A program made the position numbers and the translations under genes. Source: Rhizobacter sp. SG703 (GTDB lineage: Bacteria; Pseudomonadota; Gammaproteobacteria; Burkholderiales; Burkholderiaceae_C). Taken from it: a DNA stretch of 64,000 nucleotides. The stretch is from the NCBI RefSeq assembly GCF_012275445.1, contig NZ_JAAZQK010000009.1, forward strand, positions 248,001 through 312,000, in the 5' to 3' direction. This document shows positions 25,801 to 33,927 of this stretch, one piece after another (the stretch's first letter is position 1; every line of letters begins with the position of its first letter). The notes under the pieces are model-generated. The model did not search any database. It was not told the origin of the DNA and saw only the letters and a list, made by a program, of their open reading frames with translations.

Positions 25801-28800
25801 CGGCAGCGTCAGCACCGCGTCGTCGCTGCTCGCGCTGCGGAGGGTCGCGCCGTTCAGCGCCAGCGCCGCGGTCGATGCGGCGTCGAGGTCGGCCGAGCTG
25901 TCGCCCGCCTGCACGGTGTACGAGAAGGTCAGCGTGTTGCTGCCCGAGCCGGCGACGTAGGTCGCGTTGCGGTCGACGCTGCCGGTTTCGAGCAGCAGCG
26001 TCGGCGTGCCGCCCGTGGTGTCGACGTTGACCGCCATGTCGAAGCCGATCGTCACCAGCACCGTGTCGCCGACGCGGTAGCCGCCGTCCGGCGAGCCGGA
26101 TTGCACCGTCGTGACGACCGGGTTGATCGGGCTGACGGTGATCGCGACGGTGTCGGTGTCGGTCCGCGCGCCGCCGCTGCCGGCGGCGCCCTGGTCGTTG
26201 CTGGTGATCTGCAGCGAGGCCGGACCGTTGTAGCCGCCGGTCGGCGAGAAGACCAGGCCGGCCAGCGCGGCGTTGACGTCGGCGGCCGTGCCGCTGAAGG
26301 TCATCGTGGCGTCGCCGGTGCCGGAGCCGACGCTGAACGACAGCCCGCTGGTGCCCGACAGCGTCAGCAGCCCGTGGCTCGCGGCCAGCGTCACCTGCAG
26401 CGGGCTGCCGCCGAGGTCGGCGTCGCCGACCGTCAGCAGGTTGCCGTTGCCGGACGAGAACACCAGGGCCTGGTCCTGCCGCGTCGCCTGCGCCGCCGGC
26501 ACGCCGTTGACCGGCGCGTCGTTGACGGCGGTGATGGCCAGCGTCACGGTGGTCGACGCGGACTCGCTGGTCGCGGTACCGCTGTTGCCCGGGTCGATGC
26601 CGGCGTTGCCGCCGTCGTCGATCGCGATCGACAGCGTCACGTTCGACGCGGCGTTCGCGGCGGTCGTGAAGCTGGCATTGCCGGCCGCGAGGAAGGCGTT
26701 CAGGTCGGCCAGCGTGCCGCCCAGCACCAGCGTGCCGCTGCCGCTGCCGGACACGGTGACGCCGCCGCCCGAGGTCGCGCTCAGCGTGCCCGAGCCGACC
26801 GACAGCGTCGCGCTGAGCGCGCCGCTGCCGGCGTCGACATCGGAGAAGCCGATGCCGGTCAGCGCGGTCGTCACGTCCTCGGTCACCGCGATGCTGCCGG
26901 GCGCGGCGATCGCCGGCGCGTCGTTGACGGCGGTGATGTGCAGCGTGGCCGACTGGCTGGCCGTCTTCGCGCCGCCGCTGCCGGTGTTGCCGCCGTCGTC
27001 GATCGCCGCGGTGACGGTCACGTCGGCGGTGGCGTTCGAGGCCGGCGTGTACACGACGTTGCTGCCGGCGATGAAGGTGTTGATGTTGGCGATCGAGCCG
27101 GTCAGCGTGCGCGCGGTGGCGGTGCCGCCGACCGTGACGCCACCGCCGCTGGTCGCGGTGAGCGCGCCCGAGCCGACCGACAGCGTCACGCTGACGCTCG
27201 CGCTGCCGGCGTCGGCATCGCTGAAGCTGATGCCGGTGAGCGCGGCAGGGGTGTCTTCGTTGGCGCTGAAGCTCGCCGGCAGCGTGACCTGCGGCGTGTC
27301 GTTGACGCTCGCCACCGTGACGGTGCGCGTGGCCGCGATGCTGTCCAGCGACCCGTCGTTGACGACGATGCTGACGGTGCGCGTTGCGGTGTTCGGCGTG
27401 TCGGAGCCGTTGGTGTAGGTCACGCTGCGCAGCGCGGCCTGCCATTGCGCGAGCGTCGCGCTGGCGCCCGACGAGGTCAGCGTCAGCACGCCGGTGCCGC
27501 TGTTGTAGCTGGCGGCGATGTTGCCCATCGTGCTGCCGTCGTTGGTGAACGCGAGCACGTCCTGGCCGGACTGGAAGTTGCCGGTGAGGCCGACGGTGGC
27601 GCTGGCGAGGCTCGGCGAATCGGAGTCGGCCAGCGTCAGGCTGCCGTCGACCGCGACCGGGGTCGACGTGGCGTTGTCGGCCTCGCTGAAGGCCGCGCTG
27701 CCGCCGCTGGCGGCGACGGTCGGCGCGTCGTTGACGGCCGTCACGACGATGCTCGCGGTGTCGGCGGCCGACGAGAACGCGCTGCTGCCGCCGGCACTGC
27801 TTGCATCGACCTTGCTGCCCTGCTGGCCGGCGCTGGCGCCGGTCTGGTCCCAGGCCTGGTAGCTGAGGCTGCCGGTGGTGCCGGTGACGCCGTCGGGCAC
27901 GAAGCGCACGCGGTCGGTCGAGCGCAGCAGCAGCGCGCTGCCGGTGGACACGCTGCCGATGCCGGTCCAGCTGCTGCCGCCGTTCAGGCTGTACTGCCAG
28001 GTGCCGCTGCCCGACACCAGGCCGCTGACGGCGATGCCCGAGACGGCGCCGCTGTCGGCGTCGGCGATGCTGCTGCCGACGATGCTCGCGACCGTCTGGC
28101 CGGCGTTGTTGACGTCGCCGTCGGTCAGGCCGGTCAGTGTCGGCGACGCTGGCGTCAGCACCGGTGCGTCGTTGACCGACGTGACGACCAGGGTGGCCTG
28201 CGCCGCGCTGCCGCCGGAGAACGCGGTGGTGGTGCCGTTGGTGCTGGTGTCGGCGGTGTTGCGGGTGCTGTTGGTCGACGCGCTGCCGCTGGTCTGGTCC
28301 CAGGCGCGAAAGCTGACGCTGGCGGTCTCGCCGTTCGCGCCGTCGGGCACGTAGCGCAGCCGGGTGCTGCTGCCCAGCAGCAGGCTGGCGCCGGCCGAGA
28401 CCGTGCCGACGCCGTTCCAGGTGACGCCGTCGGTCGAGTACTGCCAGCTGCCGTTGCCGGTGCGCGCGGTGATCGCGATGCCGGATGCCGGGCTCGCGTC
28501 GACGTCGCCGTAGGTCAGGCCGGCCAGCAGCGTCGACACCAGCGTGCCGGCGGTGGTGGTGTCCTCGTCGGTGCCGGTCAGCACGTACGGGCCGCCCGAC
28601 AGCGTCGGCGCATCGTTGACGGCCGTCACGCCGACGGTGGCCGCCACCGACAGCGCGGTCGTGTCGACGCCGCCGTTCGCAGTGCCGCCGCTGTCCGTGA
28701 GGCTGGTCAGCGTGACGACGCGGTTGGTGGTGGTCGGCGCTTCGCTGCTGTTGCGGTAGGTCATGCCGTCGACCAGCGTCTGCGCCGCGGCGGTGCTCAG

Positions 28801-31395
28801 CCCGCCGGCCTTCGTCAGCGTGACGGTGGCGGTGCCGCCGCTGACGGCGACGCTGTAGCCGACCGCGTTGGTCGCGGTGGTGCCGCTGTTGCCGTTGGTG
28901 AGCGCGAAGCTGCTGCCGTCGGCACCGACGATCTCGTTGGCACCATCGCTGACGTTGCTGACGGTGAACGTGATCGCGGTGATCGTCTGGCCGGCTTCGA
29001 TGGTGCCGATGCCGATGCCGCTGAACAGGTCGACCGCGCCGCCGTTCTCGGTGTAGGTCGGGGTGCCGCCGGTGGCGCTCAGCGTCGGCGCGTCGTTGAC
29101 GCCGGTCACGCTGACGGCGACGTCGGCATTGCTGCTGGTGCCGCCGTCGCCGTCGTTGACGGTGATGCGCACGGTGCGGGCCGCGGCCGACGGGTCGGTG
29201 CCGTTGCCGTTGGCGTAGGTCAGGTTGCGCACCAGCGCCTGCACCGCCGCCGGCGTCGCGCTGGCGTTCAGCGTGATCACCAGGTCGTTGGTGCCGGTGC
29301 CGCCGGTGGCGGTGCCGATGGTGACGCCGCCGTAGCTGATGGTGCTGCCCGACACGCCGATCTGGCCGGCGCTCGAGCCTTCGTTGCGCACGCCCAGCAC
29401 GTCTTCGCCGCTGACGCGGTTGGTGACGATGGCGGCCGTCACGTTGCCGCCGTTGAAATCGGCCGAATCGCTGTCCGTCACCGTGGCGTCGCTGCCGCTG
29501 TCGAGCAGGGCCGCCGCGGCGCCTTCGACGTAGCCGACGCTGTCGCCACCGAGGTTGGCCACCACCGGCGCGGCGTTCGGGACGTAGTTGGTGATCGTCG
29601 TGCCGCCGCTGGTGGTGTTGATGTCGCCCTTGCCGACGCCGGCTGCGCCGTTGTTGCTGCCCGGTCTCGTCGCGAAGCCGATGCCGCCGGCGGTGCCGGC
29701 GTTGGCAGTGGCCAGCGAGGTATTGGTGCCGGCGTCGATGCGCACCGTGCCGCCGGCGTTCCAGATGCCCGCGACGCCGGAGCCGGCATCGCCGCCGTTG
29801 CCGGGGTTGATGCCGCCGACCGCCGAGCCGCCGCCGCCGCCGCCGCCCGCGCCGATGTTGCCGGTGATCGAGCTGCGCAAGATCGTCACCGTGCCGGTGT
29901 TGTAGATCGCGGCGGCCGCGTTGCCGCCGCGTCCGCCGGCGAAGTCGTAGCCCCCGCCGCCGCCGCCGCCGCCGATGGCGATCGAGCCGTTGTTGGCGGT
30001 GCCCCCGCTGCCCGCGCTGGTGTAGCCGCCGCCATAGTTGGCGCCTGCGCCTCCGGTGGTGCTGCCGCCGATGCCGCGCAGGGCACCGAAGCCGCTGCCC
30101 GTGCCGCCGGTGCCGGCCGTGCCGGCGCCACCGGCGGCGCCGTTGTTGCTGCCGCCGGCGCCGCCCGGCGTGCTGCCGAAGCCGCCGCCGCCGCCGCCCG
30201 CGCCGCCGCCGCCGCCGGCGCCGCCCCCGCCGCCGCCGCCCCCGGCCGCCTTGTTGGACGAGATCGTGCTGTCGGTGATGGTCAGCGTGCCGGCGTTGCG
30301 GATGCCCGCACCCAGCGCATCGCCGCCGGCCAGCCCGGCAGCGTTGCCCGGCGTGTTGCCGCCGGCGCCGGTCAGGAAGCCGTTGGTGATCGTCAGGTGG
30401 TCGATCGCCACCGTGCCGGCGGTCACGTTGAGCACCTGCCCGAGGTTGTTGCCGCTGAGCGTGAAGTTGCCGCCGACGATGCTCATCGTCTGCCCGTCGG
30501 TCACGTTGATCGTGATCGTGTCGGCGGCGCTCGCGAACGTGATGTTGCCGGTGAACGTGATGGTGTCGGCGACGCCGTCGGTGTTGCCGGTCGCGATCGC
30601 GGCCTTCAGCTGTGCCACCGTGTTGACGCTGGCGGTGACCAGCAGCTCGTCGTAGAACGCGAGCTTGCCGGCGTCCAGCGCTTGGCTTGCGGCGATGCGG
30701 CCGGTGGCGATCTCCAGTTCCCAGTCCCCGCCGCGCGTGGTGGTGCCGGTGCCGTCGGTCGACGCGGCCACGTCGGCGCCGGTCGCATCGGCCAGCTTCG
30801 CGAGGAAGGCGGCGCCCTCGGTGCCGGCGCCGACGTCGCAGCCGTACAGCAGGATGTCGCCGTCGGCCTTCAGCGCCTGGCCGATGGCCTGCAGCTGCGC
30901 GGCGTAGTGGTCGACGTTGCCGTTGAACAGCGGCCCGCTGCCCAGCAGCAGCAGGCCGTCGTCGCCGTGCGAGACGATGTGCACCGCGTCGATGTCGTGG
31001 CGCGAGGCGAGCGCGTCGGCGATCTGCTGCACGCCGTCGGTGTGCGTGTCCAGCAGCACCACCTCGACGCCGGACGCGACCGCGTCGACGATCTTCTGGT
31101 AGTCGGGCACGCGGGTGTCGACGAACACGATCTCGTGGCGCGGCTCGGCCGGCGCAGGCGTCGATGCCACGGCGGCCCGCGGCGCGCCGACGTCGTCGCG
31201 CGCATGCGCCGTGTCGACGACCGGGTGCGCGGCCTCGGCATGCGCCGGCTCGGCGATCGCGGCGGCGGTGCCGCCGACCGCGGCGTCGAACATGATGCGC
31301 GGCTCGAGCGCGATCATCATCGGCGCCGCCGCGTGCCGGGTGGGCCTCGTCGTGGCGGCCGTGGCGGCGGGACTGCGCTTGAACCAGTTCTTCAT
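22849..31395 (-). CDS. Giant LEPR/DUF4347/Ig-repeat secreted protein, 2848 residues
   Basis: A basic N-terminus and MIALEPRIMFDAA (residues 27-39), an LEPR-XLL-type motif seen at the start of very large exported proteins. DUF4347 spans about 88-250 (VHIVSHGDDG, LLYGCDVGAG, GGDWELEIATG). A beta-helix-like region with extreme Gly runs follows (~255-620), then many cadherin/Ig-like units ending in VNDAP (~640-1700). Related ~110-residue units follow (VGSGTGTLAFRLTVASGQLD type; ~1750-2550), then a Pro-rich linker, a putative-Ig domain (FIEVGAATGAG..., SWLKFDPVNGTLSGQP) and a helical tail. Likely a secreted adhesin or matrix protein. Second gene of the locus, 18 bases after the sulfotransferase; GGAG precedes the ATG. 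Confidence 0.9.
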   Translation of the reverse strand: MKNWFKRSPAATAATTRPTRHAAAPMMIALEPRIMFDAAVGGTAAAIAEPAHAEAAHPVVDTAHARDDVGAPRAAVASTPAPAEPRHEIVFVDTRVPDYQKIVDAVASGVEVVLLDTHTDGVQQIADALASRHDIDAVHIVSHGDDGLLLLGSGPLFNGNVDHYAAQLQAIGQALKADGDILLYGCDVGAGTEGAAFLAKLADATGADVAASTDGTGTTTRGGDWELEIATGRIAASQALDAGKLAFYDELLVTASVNTVAQLKAAIATGNTDGVADTITFTGNITFASAADTITINVTDGQTMSIVGGNFTLSGNNLGQVLNVTAGTVAIDHLTITNGFLTGAGGNTPGNAAGLAGGDALGAGIRNAGTLTITDSTISSNKAAGGGGGGGGAGGGGGAGGGGGGFGSTPGGAGGSNNGAAGGAGTAGTGGTGSGFGALRGIGGSTTGGAGANYGGGYTSAGSGGTANNGSIAIGGGGGGGGYDFAGGRGGNAAAAIYNTGTVTILRSSITGNIGAGGGGGGGSAVGGINPGNGGDAGSGVAGIWNAGGTVRIDAGTNTSLATANAGTAGGIGFATRPGSNNGAAGVGKGDINTTSGGTTITNYVPNAAPVVANLGGDSVGYVEGAAAALLDSGSDATVTDSDSADFNGGNVTAAIVTNRVSGEDVLGVRNEGSSAGQIGVSGSTISYGGVTIGTATGGTGTNDLVITLNASATPAAVQALVRNLTYANGNGTDPSAAARTVRITVNDGDGGTSSNADVAVSVTGVNDAPTLSATGGTPTYTENGGAVDLFSGIGIGTIEAGQTITAITFTVSNVSDGANEIVGADGSSFALTNGNSGTTATNAVGYSVAVSGGTATVTLTKAGGLSTAAAQTLVDGMTYRNSSEAPTTTNRVVTLTSLTDSGGTANGGVDTTALSVAATVGVTAVNDAPTLSGGPYVLTGTDEDTTTAGTLVSTLLAGLTYGDVDASPASGIAITARTGNGSWQYSTDGVTWNGVGTVSAGASLLLGSSTRLRYVPDGANGETASVSFRAWDQTSGSASTNSTRNTADTSTNGTTTAFSGGSAAQATLVVTSVNDAPVLTPASPTLTGLTDGDVNNAGQTVASIVGSSIADADSGAVSGIAVSGLVSGSGTWQYSLNGGSSWTGIGSVSTGSALLLRSTDRVRFVPDGVTGTTGSLSYQAWDQTGASAGQQGSKVDASSAGGSSAFSSAADTASIVVTAVNDAPTVAASGGSAAFSEADNATSTPVAVDGSLTLADSDSPSLASATVGLTGNFQSGQDVLAFTNDGSTMGNIAASYNSGTGVLTLTSSGASATLAQWQAALRSVTYTNGSDTPNTATRTVSIVVNDGSLDSIAATRTVTVASVNDTPQVTLPASFSANEDTPAALTGISFSDADAGSASVSVTLSVGSGALTATSGGGVTVGGTATARTLTGSIANINTFIAGSNVVYTPASNATADVTVTAAIDDGGNTGSGGAKTASQSATLHITAVNDAPAIAAPGSIAVTEDVTTALTGIGFSDVDAGSGALSATLSVGSGTLSATSGGGVTVSGSGSGTLVLGGTLADLNAFLAAGNASFTTAANAASNVTLSIAIDDGGNAGIDPGNSGTATSESASTTVTLAITAVNDAPVNGVPAAQATRQDQALVFSSGNGNLLTVGDADLGGSPLQVTLAASHGLLTLSGTSGLSFSVGSGTGDATMTFSGTAADVNAALAGLVFSPTGGYNGPASLQITSNDQGAAGSGGARTDTDTVAITVSPINPVVTTVQSGSPDGGYRVGDTVLVTIGFDMAVNVDTTGGTPTLLLETGSVDRNATYVAGSGSNTLTFSYTVQAGDSSADLDAASTAALALNGATLRSASSDDAVLTLPAIGGAQSLGGQSALVIDGIAPTVTSVAVPANGTYAAGQNLDFSVQLSEAVTVDTSGGTPRLAVALDTGGTVYASYLSGSGSGTLVFRLTVASGQLDGNGITLGSALDLNGGTLRDAVGNSAATALNGVASTAGVQVDAVVPTVASVSVPAAGAYNAGDVLNFTVTASEAVIVNSAGGVPRLAIDIGGSTAYADYASGSGTTALTFSYTVQAGDTDADGIAVGALQAHGGTLRDAAGNDLALALGTLPSTAAVRVDTTAPAATGVVRVDANPTAAASVAFTVTFSEDVSGLDAADFSLVATGSAAGQVTGVTQVDAHTYTVQVGGIAGAGSLRLDLNGSGTGIADVAGNALAGGLAGAAYTVDRIAPVVTAVSAPADGTYVAGQTLGFDVQFSEAVLVDTGSGTPRLAVTLDTGGTVYANYVGGSGTGTLAFRLTVASGQLDANGIVLGSAIDLNGGALRDAIGNAVLPALHNAAATGGLRIDAIAPAVASVGVPADGTYKAGDVLGFTVATSEAVVVNSAGGTPRLAIDIGGSTAYANYAGGSGTGTLHFSYTVLAGDADADGIAVGALQAHGGTLRDAAGNDLSLALAAVPSTAGVRIDTTAPTAVGLVRADPSPASGNGVRYTLTFSEAVSGLDAGDLALTTTGTAGGSIVSVTQVDARTYTVLVGGLHGEGELGISLNPAATGIADAAGNAIAGGLAGERYVLRPIVVPPPAPAEPPPPAPAPPPLVIAPAAPPVTLSPMDPIAPVSTPTLPPAASAGGSSLVVAGGGNSFSPDPLAAPAAATVAVAAAPARGNFIEVGAATGAGLQAMPEIGNFSAQAGQPVSIALPTSTFSHSERNVQVSVEVRLADGRPLPSWLKFDPVNGTLSGQPPRGLTQKLAIEVIARDSKGNRASSHLEVDVKGAPAAAPAAPAPRPAPDKQSLLADPLQPLLDRLAWSASPAGAEGRASLQAQFDRHGLQARQAERAALLEHARQATSPTG

Positions 31396-31413
31396 GGTCG
31401 TCTCCCGGGGCCG

Positions 31414-32271
31414 TCAGGCGCCCTTGATCCTGATGACATTCGCGGCGCTGCCGCTGCCGTCCTGCCAGAACGACAGCGCGGCGTACTTCTCGAACAGATC
31501 GGGCGGCAGCACGGTGCGGCGCTCCTGCAGGCCCACCTTCGGCCGCACCTTGTGCAGGCCGGCCAGCCCGAGCGCCTGGTCGAATTCCGGCGCGTCGTAG
31601 GCGACCTGCTGGAAGTCGTGCGCGAACCATCGCTCGCCGATGAACTCGTAGACCAGCCGCATCACCTTGTCGGGCGACTGCGCGAGCAGCTCGTAGTCGA
31701 TCACCAGCAGCGACGCCGCGTGCTCGCCGTAGTACGCCTCCTTCAGCGCCGACCACGCAAAGCCGACCAGCCGGTTGCGCTGCGCCAGCGTGTCGACGCG
31801 GCTGTAGACGCTGTTGCGCTCGGTCTCGTCGCCGAACAGCTTGGTGTTCTCGAACGGGTCGGCGCGCACCAGCCGCTCGAGGCTGTCCATCACCCAGGCG
31901 ACGTTGCGCACGCAGGCGATCACCCGGGTGTCGGGGAACAGGTCGAGCAGCGCCGGCAGCTTCGCGCACCACAGGCGGTTGGTGTCGAACACCACCGGGT
32001 GCGGCGAGGGTTCGTCGTAGTAGGCGTGAAAGAGCCCGCGCAGCAGCCGGCGGCGCTGCTCCTTCGTGATCACCGGGCCGAACTCGCTGCCGGCGCCGAA
32101 CTGGTTCAGCAGCGTCGAGAACAGCGTGCCGACCGGGCTCGTCATGCCGGCGCGAAAGCGCGGGTTCTGCTGCAGCAGCGCGGCCAGCAGCGTCGAGCCC
32201 GAGCGAGGCAGGCCGGAGATGAAGTGAAAGCGCGGCCCGGGCCCGCGATCACGCAAGTCGTCGTTGTGCAA
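31414..32271 (-). CDS. Sulfotransferase family protein
   Basis: 285 residues. The N-terminal FHFISGLPRSGSTLLAALLQQNP (about residues 15-37) is the PAPS 5'-phosphosulfate-binding loop of the sulfotransferase fold, and RVIACVRNVAWVMDSLERLV corresponds to the 3'-phosphate-binding segment. It would transfer sulfate from PAPS to a hydroxyl of a protein, sugar or lipid; the acceptor is unknown. The start is a TTG at 32271 with AGGGAGA upstream; longer readings lack the signature. It heads the operon of the giant secreted protein and is divergent from an APS kinase, so the giant protein or an attached glycan is a plausible target. Confidence 0.86.
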   Translation of the reverse strand: MHNDDLRDRGPGPRFHFISGLPRSGSTLLAALLQQNPRFRAGMTSPVGTLFSTLLNQFGAGSEFGPVITKEQRRRLLRGLFHAYYDEPSPHPVVFDTNRLWCAKLPALLDLFPDTRVIACVRNVAWVMDSLERLVRADPFENTKLFGDETERNSVYSRVDTLAQRNRLVGFAWSALKEAYYGEHAASLLVIDYELLAQSPDKVMRLVYEFIGERWFAHDFQQVAYDAPEFDQALGLAGLHKVRPKVGLQERRTVLPPDLFEKYAALSFWQDGSGSAANVIRIKGA

Positions 32272-32404
32272 GGACTCTCCCTGAAGGGCCGCCTGCCGAC
32301 TGCGTCGGCGGTGGCCGTCGTCGAGCACACTATGGGTCAGGTCGGGTGAACCCCGTACTGATGCCAACCCGCAGATGCGCACAAATGCCGTGGAAGGAAT
32401 CGCG

Positions 32405-33034
32405 ATGCCGCCCACTTTCTCGCCGAGCCTCTTGCCATCCGACAGCGCGCCGAAGCTTGCGCAACTGCGCGAGCGCCGTTTCGGCCAGCGCCCGGCCACG
32501 GTGTGGATGACCGGGCTGAGCGGCGCCGGCAAGTCGACGCTCGCGGCCGCGCTCGAACACGCGCTGCTGCTGGCCGGTCGGCCGGTGCTGGTGCTCGACG
32601 GCGATGTCGTGCGCGAAGGCCTGAACCGCGGGCTGGGCTTCTCGAGCGCCGACCGCGATGAGAACGTCCGCCGCGTCGCCGAGGTCGCACGGCTCGCCAA
32701 CGAGGCCGGGCTGCTGGTGCTGGCCGCGCTGATCTCGCCGCTGGCTGCGCAGCGCGCGCTGGCGCGCGGCATCGTCGGCGCCGAACGCTTCGTCGAGGTG
32801 CACCTCAGCACCACGCTGGCGGTGTGTGCCGGGCGCGATCCGAAGGGGCTGTACGCGAAGGCAATGGCCGGCGGGCTGGCCGACTTCACCGGCATCGGGG
32901 CGGCCTACGAGCCGCCGCAGCAGCCCGACCTGCGCATCGATGCCGGCAGCGCCAGCCCCGCGGCGGCGGCATCGTCGGTGCTGGACCTGCTGCATGCGCG
33001 CGGCTTCCTGCTCGATCACGGCCGCGACGGGTAG
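32405..33034 (+). CDS. cysC: Adenylyl-sulfate (APS) kinase
   Basis: 209 residues. Phosphorylates APS to PAPS, the sulfate donor. P-loop GLSGAGKS at residues 37-44, LDGDVVREGLNRGLGFSSADRDENVRRVAEVA with the DGD and RDENVRR motifs, and VHLSTTLAVCAGRDPKGLYAKA match CysC throughout. The start at 32405 has GGAAGGAA upstream; an ATG at 32375 lacks a site. No ATP sulfurylase is next to it, so its role is probably to feed the divergent sulfotransferase at 31.4-32.3 kb rather than a whole assimilation operon. It converges with the tail-collar gene and overlaps it by 19 bases. Confidence 0.92.
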   Translation: MPPTFSPSLLPSDSAPKLAQLRERRFGQRPATVWMTGLSGAGKSTLAAALEHALLLAGRPVLVLDGDVVREGLNRGLGFSSADRDENVRRVAEVARLANEAGLLVLAALISPLAAQRALARGIVGAERFVEVHLSTTLAVCAGRDPKGLYAKAMAGGLADFTGIGAAYEPPQQPDLRIDAGSASPAAAASSVLDLLHARGFLLDHGRDG

Positions 33035-33564
33035 ATGCCTTCCATCGCGATGATGAAGGTGACGCCCAGGTAGGGGTTGCGCGTCGGCAGCAGCTGGCTG
33101 CCGCCGGTCAGCCCGGTCTGCACGCCGGCCATCGGCACCGGGCCCGACATCACGGTCGACCAGATGCTCGCCGAGCCCGGGCCGGCGCCCGAGGCGCCGA
33201 GCACCGCGTTGTCGGCGGTCGGCGCCGTCACCGGCGCGGTCGCGGTGCCGGCCACGCTGACGGTCGTGACGTGGGTGTGCGCCGGCAGGTTCTGCGTCGT
33301 GATGAACACCGATTCGGTGCCGGACTTCTCGCCGACCTCGATCGGCGCCAGGCCACCGCCGTTGCCGACGCCGACCGGGCTGCGGCCCTGCAGGTCAGGC
33401 AGGTTGAAGGTGGTGGTGCCGTTGCCGCCGTAGTTCACGCCGAGCAGCGAGAACACCACCTGGTTCTGGGCGATCGGGACCGTCTGGCCCAGGCACTGCG
33501 CCCAGCCCTGCGGCGCGTAGTTGAAACCGACCATCCTGATCTCTCCGACGAAAGGCTCGCTCAT
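33016..33564 (-). CDS. Phage tail collar-domain (MdpB-like) protein
   Basis: 182 residues. MSEPFVGEIRMVGFNYAPQGWAQCLGQ is the classical opening of bacterial tail-collar proteins (microcystin-dependent protein MdpB family), and FNLPDLQGRSPVGVGNG is the collar motif. The middle is Ala/Thr/Gly-rich and the end TRNPYLGVTFIIAMEGIYPSR is the conserved C-terminus. The family derives from phage tail fibre tips but often stands alone in genomes, with no known function. The ATG at 33564 has GAGGAG nine bases upstream. It is the last gene of a three-gene group with a DUF6916-like protein and a GNAT enzyme. Confidence 0.88.
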   Translation of the reverse strand: MSEPFVGEIRMVGFNYAPQGWAQCLGQTVPIAQNQVVFSLLGVNYGGNGTTTFNLPDLQGRSPVGVGNGGGLAPIEVGEKSGTESVFITTQNLPAHTHVTTVSVAGTATAPVTAPTADNAVLGASGAGPGSASIWSTVMSGPVPMAGVQTGLTGGSQLLPTRNPYLGVTFIIAMEGIYPSRP

Positions 33565-33603
33565 GTCGTGATGCTCCTCGGTTGGACAGTGGGGCGAATG
33601 CAA

Positions 33604-33927
33604 TCAGGCGGACGACTGTCCGGCATCGGCCTGGATGCGGTAATGGAAGACGGCCTCGAGCACCCCGCTGCCGTCGGCCAGCGGGGCGAGTGGCGTCAGC
33701 AGCAGGTCCCAGGCGTCGCCGTGCGACTCGACGCGGTACAGCGCCTGCAGCGCCCGCACGCCCGGCGGCAGCGCGAAGCGGGCCGCATAGCAGCAGTGCT
33801 GCGTGTTCACCGGCACGCCCGGCAGCGCGGCATGCAGCCGCGCCGGGCAGCGTTCGCCGGACGGGCCGACGAGCCAGAACGGCTCGGCCGCGCCGGCCTG
33901 CAGGCGTGCGAGGCTGGGGACGCTCAT
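33604..33927 (-). CDS. DUF6916-like protein
   Basis: 107 residues, no signal peptide, predicted beta-rich. PFWLVGPSGERCPARLHAALPG, then FALPPGVRALQALYRVESHGDAWDLLLTPLAPLADGSGVLEAVFHYR. This pattern resembles DUF6916, a small family that typically sits beside MdpB-like tail-collar genes, as here. Function unknown; a structural partner or chaperone of the collar protein is a guess. The ATG overlaps the GNAT stop (ATGA), so the two are coupled. Confidence 0.75.
   Translation of the reverse strand: MSVPSLARLQAGAAEPFWLVGPSGERCPARLHAALPGVPVNTQHCCYAARFALPPGVRALQALYRVESHGDAWDLLLTPLAPLADGSGVLEAVFHYRIQADAGQSSA

Noticed and set aside
23900-29500. Regular DNA repeats resembling a CRISPR array
   Set aside because: The repeats are in frame, of ~330 bases, diverged, and encode Ig-like domains of one protein.
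22837-32349. A 3170-codon open frame on the plus strand opposite the giant gene
   Set aside because: It is the mirror of a high-GC gene with strong third-position bias; the translation is Arg/Ala/Gly-rich without domains, while the minus strand shows clear LEPR, DUF4347 and Ig repeats.
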